Assembly (NCBI RefSeq): GCF_014648675.1
Contig: NZ_BMRO01000008.1
Location: 62,001 to 126,000, forward strand
Reading direction: 5' to 3'
Source: Actinomadura livida
GTDB lineage: Bacteria; Actinomycetota; Actinomycetes; Streptosporangiales; Streptosporangiaceae
DNA: 64,000 nucleotides
Under the pieces are notes generated by a model. That model was not told the origin of the DNA, did no database searches, and saw only the letters and a list, made by a program, of their open reading frames with translations. Position 1 is the first letter of the stretch; every line of letters begins with the position of its first letter. Made by a program: the position numbers and the translations under genes. Below, piece after piece: positions 57,863-64,000 of this stretch.

Positions 57863-58289
57863 CCATCCTGTCCTTTGAGCGAGGGGCTGGCTGATGAATC
57901 GTGCGCAAGCCCTGTGGACAGTGGGCGTCAACCCGGATGCGGACCTCAACACGCACGAACCCCGAAATGGGGCGCAACCCATGATGCACGAAGACACGGG
58001 AGTAAGGGGAGATACTTCAGCGAACGACTGTCCAATTTGCTCCGAATACCCAACTTCAAGGACGATCACCCTAATCGGAAGAATCCCCGGGCAAAGGCCG
58101 TGGACCGTTCCAATTCCTAAGGCCCGCCCAACCGGAGATCCGCCCGCATCGCGGGACCGGTCCGTGATCAGGAAACGCTCGCCGAAGCGGCAGTCCTAAA
58201 CGATCATCATCGGCCGCCTCCGCGGATTCACCCCACCGACGGACAGTCGCGTTGCGGGGGTGATTGGTGGCAGGTGAACGCCGCGCTTA
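57863..58289. other. Intergenic region upstream of cvnA
   Basis: 427 bp between cvnA (start 57862) and the TetR gene stop (58290), locally less GC-rich around 58000-58100. It must hold the cvn promoter, but I see no clear operator, hairpin or RNA structure. A 101-codon plus-strand frame (57894-58199) has poor coding character and no ribosome site, so it is not called. Confidence 0.5.
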
Positions 58290-58919
58290 TCAGGTCGAGA
58301 CGTACAATCTGACATGGTCGAGCGCCATGTCTAGGGCAATCTCCATGGGCCTGATGTCATGGGCGGTCTGGGCCAGCAGATAGCCCCCTTGCAGCGCTGC
58401 AATCAGGCCGATCGCAAGTTGCTGGGGATCGGCTTCGGCGGCGAGTGTCCGGGCCTCCTGCATGCGACGCAGGCCGGCCTCGATGAGCTGTTCCCACGCT
58501 TCGAAGGTCTCCGCGAGGGCAATGCGGGCGACCTCGTCCTGGTCGGAGACCTCGCCGGCGATCGAACCGAGGATGCAGCCGTACGCGCCCTTTTGCAGGG
58601 CGTTGCGCTGGACGAGCGCGTCCCTCCACCGAACCAGGCCGTTGAACGATCTGAGGCGCTGTAGCGCAGCGTGCTCGCGCTCCATGATCTCTTCCGCGCG
58701 GAGCCGGACCACGGCGCGGACCAGCTGCTCCTTGTCGGCGAAGTGCTTGTAGAGCTGAGACTTGCTCGTCGCGCTGGCGGCGCGGACCTCGTCGAGGGTG
58801 GTCGAACTGACGCCCCGCACGTACATGAGCTCGGCCGCGGCCTCGATGATGCGCCGCCTGGTCGCCGCGCCGCGACGCGTCAGCCTCGGCCTCTGCTCGG
58901 CACTCTGCGACCCGGTCAC
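58290..58919 (-). CDS. TetR-family transcriptional regulator
   Basis: 209 aa. N-terminal HTH RRGAATRRRIIEAAAELMYVRGVSSTTLDEVRAASATSKSQLYKHFADKEQLVRAVV, then an all-helical ligand domain of TetR_C type (GAYGCILGSIAGEVSDQDEVARIALAETFEAWEQLIEAGL). GTG start. Lies downstream of the quinone-type oxidoreductase on the same strand and probably represses it; an inverted repeat upstream of that gene (60049) is a candidate operator. Confidence 0.92.
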   Translation of the reverse strand: MTGSQSAEQRPRLTRRGAATRRRIIEAAAELMYVRGVSSTTLDEVRAASATSKSQLYKHFADKEQLVRAVVRLRAEEIMEREHAALQRLRSFNGLVRWRDALVQRNALQKGAYGCILGSIAGEVSDQDEVARIALAETFEAWEQLIEAGLRRMQEARTLAAEADPQQLAIGLIAALQGGYLLAQTAHDIRPMEIALDMALDHVRLYVST

Positions 58920-58995
58920 GCAGGCAAGGCTACCGGCCGGGATGATCGGGGCCGGGCGCGCCGAGTGTCCGCCCCCGGGCGGCGGCCGAGGGCCC

Positions 58996-59913
58996 TCACG
59001 GATGGACGCGGATGATCGTCTTTCCCTTGATCCGTTCGGTCGGGGTGAAGGCGGCGACCGCGTCGTCGAGGGGCGCCACGCGGCCGATGTTCGTCCGCAG
59101 CCGCCCGTCCCGCACCCGCTCGACGATCTCGCTCAGTTGCGCGCGATCGGCCTCGACGACGAAGTCGACCGCCAGGCCGTCGGCGGGGCGCGCCTCGGGC
59201 GGGCCCGCGATGGTCACCAGCATTCCTCCGGGCCGGATCAGGCGTGCGGACCGCTTCCCGATGTCTCCGCCGATGACGTCGAACACGAGATCGACTCCGC
59301 CGGCGTCGTCCAGCGAGTCGTTGTCGAGGTCGACGAACTCCCGCGCGCCGAAGTCGAGCGCCGGCTGCCGGTCGGCGGCTCGTCCGGTGCCGATGACGTA
59401 GGCGCCGGCCTGCCGGGCGAGCTGCGTCACCATCGAGCCGACTCCGCCGGCCGCGCCGTGGACGAGGATGCTCTGCCCCACCTGGAAACGGCCGTGCACG
59501 AACAGTCCCTGCCACGCGGTCAAGCCCGAGATCGGCAGGCTCGCGCCCACCGTGAAGTCGACATCGCCGGGCAGCGGCGCGAGGTTGCGCGCCTCGACGG
59601 CCGTGTACTCCGCCAGAGTGCCGTCGCGGGTCCAGTCGGTGAGCCCGAACACCCGCTGTCCCACCGACAGCCCCCTCGTGCCGTAGCCGAGAGCGCTGAC
59701 CACCCCGGCCAACTCGTGCCCGGGAATCGACGGCGTCCGGTCACGGCCGAGGCGATCCGTCCAGGTTCCGGGCCATGTCAGCTCGCCGGGAGTGAATCCC
59801 GACGCATGGACCCGAACGACGACATCGTTGCCCGCCGGCTCCGGCTCCGGCCGCTCCACCAGCGTCATCCCGGCCGTCCCCGCGGCCTCGTCCGTCACCA
59901 CGATCGCCTTCAT
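58996..59913 (-). CDS. NADP-dependent zinc-type/quinone oxidoreductase
   Basis: 305 aa MDR-family enzyme: MKAIVVTDEAAGTAGMTLVERPEPEPAGNDVVVRVHASGFTPGELTWPGTW, PGHELAGVVSALGYGTRGLSVGQRVFG, cofactor loop ILVHGAAGGVGSMVTQLARQAGAYVIGTGRAADR. No structural-zinc Cys cluster, so it belongs to the quinone-oxidoreductase branch that reduces quinones or enones. GGGAGGTGC precedes ATG 59913. Often TetR-controlled, here with the adjacent regulator. Confidence 0.88.
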   Translation of the reverse strand: MKAIVVTDEAAGTAGMTLVERPEPEPAGNDVVVRVHASGFTPGELTWPGTWTDRLGRDRTPSIPGHELAGVVSALGYGTRGLSVGQRVFGLTDWTRDGTLAEYTAVEARNLAPLPGDVDFTVGASLPISGLTAWQGLFVHGRFQVGQSILVHGAAGGVGSMVTQLARQAGAYVIGTGRAADRQPALDFGAREFVDLDNDSLDDAGGVDLVFDVIGGDIGKRSARLIRPGGMLVTIAGPPEARPADGLAVDFVVEADRAQLSEIVERVRDGRLRTNIGRVAPLDDAVAAFTPTERIKGKTIIRVHP

Positions 59914-60048
59914 CGAACGCACCTCCCTCGCTTCAGTCCTTGCCCGCACGACATCGCCGTTCACCAGCACTGGTTCCCCGCCATCGTCAGTCGGTCCACA
60001 TCGGACGGTCGGTCGCTATGGGAGGGCCTGTCGAGGCTCGGTCGATTA

Positions 60049-60064
60049 TGGACTTGATGGTCCA
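60049..60064. promoter_or_regulatory. Inverted repeat TGGAC-N6-GTCCA, candidate TetR operator
   Basis: Perfect 5-bp arms spaced by six bases, within AT-rich flanks, 136 bp upstream of the oxidoreductase start. Spacing suits a TetR dimer; assignment to the TetR at 58290 is inferred. Confidence 0.4.
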
Positions 60065-60204
60065 ATGATGCTGGGACGTCCGCGCCGCCCGGCGGGTCTC
60101 CAGTTGCGTTGTGCCCGACTATGGGGGCGGGAGATGCCGGGATGACCTCGGGTGGCGTCGGTCCGAAGTTGAAAGATCTTAGGACCTTAGGGTCCAGTTG
60201 GGCG

Positions 60205-60231
60205 GGGAATACAATCGGGCCGCCGAGCGTC
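60205..60231 (+). promoter_or_regulatory. Possible SigR-type promoter of msrBA
   Basis: GGGAAT (60205-60210), then 18 bases, then GTC; SigR consensus is GGGAAT-N18-GTT. In Streptomyces msrA and msrB belong to the SigR thiol-stress regulon. The same bases also give a sigma-70-like TACAAT (60210-60215), so the call is tentative. Confidence 0.4.
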
Positions 60232-60302
60232 TGTACCTGTGCGTCCAGGTGCGTTCCACCTGGTTCCGCAGTCTCACGCCGCAAGGCCGGGAAGGGAGAG
60301 CC

Positions 60303-60770
60303 GTGACCCGGCAGACCCAGTACCACAAGAACCCGGAAGCCGTCTCGCGGCTCGATCCGGAGCAGTACCGCGTGACTCAGCAGGACGGCACCGAGCGCCC
60401 GTTCGCCAACGCCTACTGGGACAACCACGAACCCGGCATCTACGTCGACGTCGTGTCCGGCGAGCCGCTGTTCGCATCCGCCGACAAGTACGACAGCGGC
60501 ACCGGCTGGCCGAGCTTCACGAAGCCGATCGCCCGGACGAACGTCGTCGAGCGAGAAGACTCCGGCCACGGAATGATCCGGACGGAGGCCCGCTCACTGC
60601 ACGGGGACAGCCACCTCGGCCACATCTTCCCCGACGGCCCCGCCGACAAGGGCGGCCTGCGCTACTGCATCAACTCCGCGTCGTTGCGGTTCATTCACCT
60701 CGACGACCTGGAGGAGGCAGGGTATGGCGAGTACCGGACCCTGTTCACGAGTGACACCGAGGGCAAGTAA
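60303..60770 (+). CDS. msrB: Peptide-methionine (R)-S-oxide reductase MsrB
   Basis: 155 aa: EPLFASADKYDSGTGWPSFTKPI, HGDSHLGHIFPDGP and catalytic RYCINSASLRF (Cys122). The two Zn-binding CxxC pairs of some MsrB enzymes are absent. Reduces the R form of methionine sulfoxide in proteins using thioredoxin. GTG 60303 follows GGAAGGGAG. Nine bases before msrA, one operon. Confidence 0.95.
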   Translation: MTRQTQYHKNPEAVSRLDPEQYRVTQQDGTERPFANAYWDNHEPGIYVDVVSGEPLFASADKYDSGTGWPSFTKPIARTNVVEREDSGHGMIRTEARSLHGDSHLGHIFPDGPADKGGLRYCINSASLRFIHLDDLEEAGYGEYRTLFTSDTEGK

Positions 60771-60779
60771 GGAGACGAC

Positions 60780-61286
60780 GTGAATTACGAGAAGGCGATC
60801 CTCGCCGGCGGCTGCTTCTGGGGCATGGAAGAGCTGTTCCGCCACCAGCCCGGTGTCGTGTCCACGCGCGTCGGGTACAGCGGCGGCGACGTCCCGAACG
60901 CCACCTACCGCGACCACGGCACTCACGCGGAGTCCATCGAGGTCGTCTACGACCCCGAGCAGACCGACTTCCGTGCGCTGCTGGAATTCTTCTTCCAGAT
61001 CCACGACCCTTCGACGAAGAACCGCCAGGGCAACGACATCGGCATGAGCTACCGCTCGGCGATCTTCTACACCAGCGACGAGCAGAAGCGCGTCGCCGAG
61101 GACACGATCGCCGACGTCGACGCCTCGGGTCTGTGGCCCGGCGAGGTCGTCACCGAGGTCGCCCCGGCGGGCGACTTCTGGGAGGCCGAGCCCGAGCACC
61201 AGAACTACCTGCAGAACTACCCCAACGGCTACACCTGCCACTTCCCCCGCCCGGGGTGGAAGCTCCCCAAGCGGGAGACGGCCTGA
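60780..61286 (+). CDS. msrA: Peptide-methionine (S)-S-oxide reductase MsrA
   Basis: 168 aa: catalytic GGCFWGMEE (Cys12), GYSGGDVPNATY, HAESIEVVYDP, FFFQIHDPST and the C-terminal EPEHQNYLQNYPNGYTCHF. Reduces S-methionine sulfoxide. GTG start follows AAGGAGACG. Final YTCHF Cys may be the resolving one. A strong hairpin follows. Confidence 0.95.
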   Translation: MNYEKAILAGGCFWGMEELFRHQPGVVSTRVGYSGGDVPNATYRDHGTHAESIEVVYDPEQTDFRALLEFFFQIHDPSTKNRQGNDIGMSYRSAIFYTSDEQKRVAEDTIADVDASGLWPGEVVTEVAPAGDFWEAEPEHQNYLQNYPNGYTCHFPRPGWKLPKRETA

Positions 61287-61291
61287 CACCC

Positions 61292-61324
61292 GCCGGCCCG
61301 CGGACCCCGGTTCCGCGGGCCGGC
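61292..61324. terminator. Hairpin terminator after msrA
   Basis: Perfect 13-bp GC-rich stem (61292-61304 with 61312-61324) and 7-base loop, between the msrA stop and the convergent DUF6510 gene. Confidence 0.75.
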
Positions 61325-61383
61325 CCGGCCGTGGTGGTCGGCCCGCGGAACCGGCCCGGCGAAAGGGTTCGCGTCCGCCAGTA

Positions 61384-61647
61384 TCAAGGAAGGGGAATGC
61401 GCAGCGAGGTGATGCCGCGCATGTCGAGCCACGCCGCGTCCGGTGTCCGGACCATGCGCAGGACGACCTCTTCGCAGGCGGGGCAGCGGGCGACGAGTCC
61501 CGGGGCGCGTTTGTAGAGACGCAGGGTCGCGACCGGGCCGGTGCGGGCGCAGCACGCGCAGCTGGCTTCGGCGGTGGTGACGTCGAACGCGAGGATCTCG
61601 CCCAGCGGGCCGGCCAGCGCGTTCCCGTCCTGGTAGTCGTCGCTCAT
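61384..61647 (-). CDS. DUF6510-like zinc-ribbon protein
   Basis: 87 aa with two Cys pairs, SCACCAR and ARCPACEEV, spaced as in a zinc ribbon. Layout matches what I remember of DUF6510, found beside ferredoxin-reductase and sulfite-oxidase-like genes. Function unknown; perhaps an assembly or electron-transfer aid. Starts three bases after the reductase stop, same operon. Confidence 0.75.
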   Translation of the reverse strand: MSDDYQDGNALAGPLGEILAFDVTTAEASCACCARTGPVATLRLYKRAPGLVARCPACEEVVLRMVRTPDAAWLDMRGITSLRIPLP

Positions 61648-61650
61648 CCG

Positions 61651-62391
61651 TCAGCCTCCTGTCGGGCCGAATCGCTCGGTCTTGATCTTGCGGGCGTCGT
61701 GGCCGAGGGCCAGCAGCAGGTCGGCGGCCGTTTCCACGAACCCGGTCGGGCCGCAGACGAAGCAGTCCGGCTCGAAATCGGCGGGCCACCCGTGGCTGTT
61801 GAGGTCGGCGACCGTGAGCCGTCCGGGCGGCCGTCCGCCGTCGGGCGCCTCGCGGGTGTAGAGGTAGGCGACGTCCAGGCCGGGGGCTCCGCGGCGCAGT
61901 TCGGCCCTGTAGTACCGGTCGGCGGGCGTCCGCACCGAGTAGACGAGCCGGAACGGGGTGCGGCTGCCGGCCTGCCCGCGGGCGCGGATCATCGCCGTCA
62001 GCGGCACGATCCCCGACCCGCCGGCGACCAGCAGCACCGGCGCCGTGGACTCCGGGCGCCAGACGAACCAGCCGCCCACCGGCCCGCGGATCTCCACCGG
62101 GTCGCCGCGCGACAGGCCCCCGGCCAGGTAGGACGAGACCTCGCCGTCCGGCACGCGCTGCACGGTCAGCTCGACCCGGTCGCCGTCGGCGGGCGCGGCG
62201 ATCGAGTAGCTGCGCTGGGCGCTGTAGCCGTCCTCGGCGGTGAGCCGTACGTCGACGTGCTGGCCCGCCGCGTGGCCGGGCCAGTCCGGCACGTCGAAGA
62301 CCAGTGTCTCGGCGGTGGGCGTCTCGGTCCGTGTCTCGGTGAGCCGGGCGACGCGCCAGGTCAGTCGCCTTGGTACCGCTGTTCGCGCCAT
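61651..62391 (-). CDS. FAD-binding ferredoxin-reductase-type oxidoreductase
   Basis: 246 aa. FAD domain with AQRSYSIAAPADGDRVELTVQRVPDGEVSSYL (RxYS motif), NAD domain with LLVAGGSGIVPLTAMIRA and CFVCGPTGFVETAADLLLALG. FNR-like single-polypeptide reductase without an iron-sulfur domain. The ATG overlaps the end of the sulfite-oxidase-like gene by 31 bp, so the two are coupled; it likely supplies or takes electrons from that partner. Confidence 0.9.
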   Translation of the reverse strand: MARTAVPRRLTWRVARLTETRTETPTAETLVFDVPDWPGHAAGQHVDVRLTAEDGYSAQRSYSIAAPADGDRVELTVQRVPDGEVSSYLAGGLSRGDPVEIRGPVGGWFVWRPESTAPVLLVAGGSGIVPLTAMIRARGQAGSRTPFRLVYSVRTPADRYYRAELRRGAPGLDVAYLYTREAPDGGRPPGRLTVADLNSHGWPADFEPDCFVCGPTGFVETAADLLLALGHDARKIKTERFGPTGG

Positions 62392-62960
62392 GGGTCCCCG
62401 TAGTCGTGGTAACCGGCCGTCTCCCAGAAGCCCGGCTCGTCCTGGTCGAGCAGGCGGAGGCCGCGCACCCACTTGGCGGACTTCCAGAAGTACAGGTGCG
62501 GCACCAGCAGGCGGGCCGGACCCCCGTGCTCGGCGGGGAGATCCTCGCCGTCGAAGCGGTACGCGATCCACGCCTGCCCGTCCAGGACGTCCTCAAGCGG
62601 CATGTTGGTGGTGTAGCCACCGTAGGAGTGGGCGAGCACGTAGTCGGCGGCGGTGTCCACGTCGGCCAGCAGCGTGTCCAGTGACACCCCTTGCCACCGG
62701 GTGCCGAGCTTGGACCATTTGGTGACGCAGTGGATGTCGACGGTCGGCGTCTCGCTGGGCAGCTCCATGAACTGGCGCCAGTCCCAGCTGTACTCCCGGC
62801 CGCTCTCGGTCGTGACGGTGAACTCCCAGTCGTCCTTGCCGACCCGCGGCGTAGGACCGGCCGACAGGACCGGGAAGTCCTCCGTCAGGTACTGACCGGG
62901 AGGAAGCTTGACGTCCCTCCCGCGCCCACGCCCGCGAAAGCCCGGCGAAACGATCCCCAT
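62361..62960 (-). CDS. Sulfite-oxidase-like molybdopterin oxidoreductase
   Basis: 199 aa, a compact Moco domain as in YedY/MsrP-like proteins: FPVLSAGPTPRV, DIHCVTKWSKLGTRWQGVSLDTLL with Mo-ligating Cys78, HSYGGYTTNMPLEDVL, PAEHGGPARLLVPHLYFWKSAKWVRGL. No signal peptide or Tat motif, so cytoplasmic. Substrate not determinable. ATG 62960 follows GGAAGGGGG. First gene of the three-gene redox operon. Confidence 0.9.
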   Translation of the reverse strand: MGIVSPGFRGRGRGRDVKLPPGQYLTEDFPVLSAGPTPRVGKDDWEFTVTTESGREYSWDWRQFMELPSETPTVDIHCVTKWSKLGTRWQGVSLDTLLADVDTAADYVLAHSYGGYTTNMPLEDVLDGQAWIAYRFDGEDLPAEHGGPARLLVPHLYFWKSAKWVRGLRLLDQDEPGFWETAGYHDYGDPWREQRYQGD

Positions 62961-63070
62961 CACAACCCCCTTCCCGGCCGGAGGGAATCGACGCGAACGC
63001 CATGCCCGCACACCCCACCACCGAAACCAGCCCGCCCCCCGTCTCACTGCCGCGCTCGAAGCCCAGCGCT

Positions 63071-64000
63071 TCACGGCACACGTGGATTCAGGCTCAGGAC
63101 GAGAAGCGTGCTCGGTGCTCCACCACCGGGTAGTGCTTCGGCGACCGCCCACATCGCGGACGAGCCCTCCGCGTTCGCCATCGACCGGAACAGTATGTTC
63201 GTCCCCCACTTCTCGGGGAGGGGGACTCGGGCCCACGTGCCGTTGGAAGAGCGGTGCAGCAGGTACGACGTGGTCGTGGCGATCCAAATGCCACCACTCC
63301 CGTCGGGCGCCACATGGGTGAGACCTATGCCCCTCAGGCCATTTGTCTTCCGCGGGTCGAGCTAATCCGGGCACGGGCGTGTTCACCCAGTGATCGCCTT
63401 GCCGGCGGCGGAACGTGTTACTCGGCCATACGCCCCATATGTGGGTGGCGGAGGCCGCGGCGAGGCGCTGCGGCGGTGATGGCGCCGTCAAGTTCTGCCA
63501 GCGCCGACCGTCCCAGGTCTGGAGGAAACCGGGTCCTGTGGCCACCAGGCGGTGGCCGCCCACGACGGCGACGTCCCAGAAGCCGCTGCGCCGAGCGGGC
63601 CGCATCGCTTGGGGCGACCATCGGTCACCGTTCCAGCACCAGGCGCGATTGGTGTCGCGGTCCGAACCGAAGATCCATCGTCGGCATTCCAGCAGATTCC
63701 CAATCCCACCACCACACGACCACCAATCGGCGTCGTGGTACTCGCCGCCGAGGCTGTCGGTGTCGCTCCCGACGAGCAGGTCACCTCCGGCCGTGGCGAC
63801 GAGGGCCTCCACCCCGTGACCTCGGGTGCGTGTCGGGTTCCAGGGGATGTCCTTCGACAGGCCCGACCGGCCGGTCTCCCACCGGGCGGCGGAGTCGCAG
63901 AGCGCCTCCGTGCCGAAGCCGCCCCCTCCGGTGGTCACGACGACGAAGTAGGAGCCGCCGGGAGAGAAGTCCATGCCTCTCATGTAGGCGTCGTACGCGG
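63071..64000 (-). pseudogene. Frameshifted beta-propeller-like gene (5' end beyond window)
   Basis: Reading from the window end on the minus strand, one frame gives AYDAYMRGMDFSPGGSYFVVVTT...WDVAVVGGHRLVATG...WGVWPSNTFRRRQGDHWVNTPVPG, a repeat pattern of GxxW/SxxHIWGVW strands as in beta-propellers. Near 63360 this frame leaves the pattern, and the next frame takes it up: LDPRKTNGLRGIGLTHVAPDGSGGIWIATTTSYLLHRSSNGTWARVPLPE, ending at 63071. One extra base (or two missing) in the GGATTAGCTCGACCC stretch explains it. Either a true pseudogene or an assembly error; the start lies outside the window. Confidence 0.7.

Larger units (their letters stand above)
59914..60302. other. Divergent intergenic region between oxidoreductase and msrB
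   Basis: 389 bp. It holds a TGGAC/GTCCA inverted repeat (60049), a GGACC-TTAG-GGTCC inverted repeat (60182-60195) and a possible SigR promoter (60205) for msrBA. No gene or RNA seen in the rest. Confidence 0.5.

Noticed and set aside
57894..58199. 101-codon plus-strand ORF upstream of cvnA
   Set aside because: No ribosome site, no domain, and composition unlike neighbouring genes; more likely promoter DNA.

Overview
High-GC actinomycete chromosome. GC-rich third codon positions, frequent GTG/TTG starts, ATGA/GTGA gene overlaps, a complete conservon (cvnABCDE), many two-component pairs and a rifampicin-monooxygenase homologue all point to a filamentous actinomycete; an Actinomadura/Thermomonospora-like or streptosporangial host is my inference. 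No tRNA, rRNA, IS element or CRISPR array is visible.

Layout. 1-190: 3' end of an LPXTG wall-anchored protein, then a large bidirectional terminator. 303-10796: a catabolic island (His-rich bicupin, FAD dehydrogenase, NAD epimerase, HpcH/CitE-type lyase, IclR regulator, dihydropyrimidinase-like hydrolase, CaiB/BaiF CoA-transferase, cyclase-fold hydrolase, MmgE/PrpD protein) with two families of repeated palindromic operators. 10804-27500: small membrane proteins, two LuxR-type two-component systems (one DesKR-like with a clear palindrome), an ArsR/LMW-phosphatase fusion with a VOC gene and a divergent APC permease, WYL/RidA, HAD, UbiA, a luciferase-like oxidoreductase, two CNNM/CBS membrane proteins, and an SRPBCC-ArsR operon whose third gene is cut short.

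27520-37937: a roughly 10.4-kb block flanked by two broken genes. It holds a giant Ser/Thr kinase with about 14 WD40 repeats, a small membrane protein with a Gly-Asp tail, and a JetA-JetB-JetC (Wadjet/MksBEF-type SMC) operon that lacks the JetD nuclease; only a possible JetD start remains. 37949-41678: vanS/vanR-like two-component genes, divergent from a VanY-type D,D-carboxypeptidase and a VanJ-like membrane phosphatase, a compact glycopeptide-response set without vanHAX. 41768-42934: a secreted beta-helix protein with a LacI-type operator. 43008-44579: rifampicin monooxygenase (rox) preceded by a 17-codon leader ORF and a hairpin. 44726-51988: a beta-glucan (laminarin-type) utilisation locus: secreted GH16-CBM6 glucanase, ABC importer, GH1 beta-glucosidase and LacI regulator, with two GAGAGCGCTCTC operators.

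52194-57862: a P450 convergent with conservon cvnABCDE. 58290-64000: TetR, quinone-type oxidoreductase, msrB-msrA (possible SigR promoter), a sulfite-oxidase-like/ferredoxin-reductase/DUF6510 operon, and a frameshifted beta-propeller gene running off the window end.

All identifications come from reading motifs and from memory of protein families; no database search was run.
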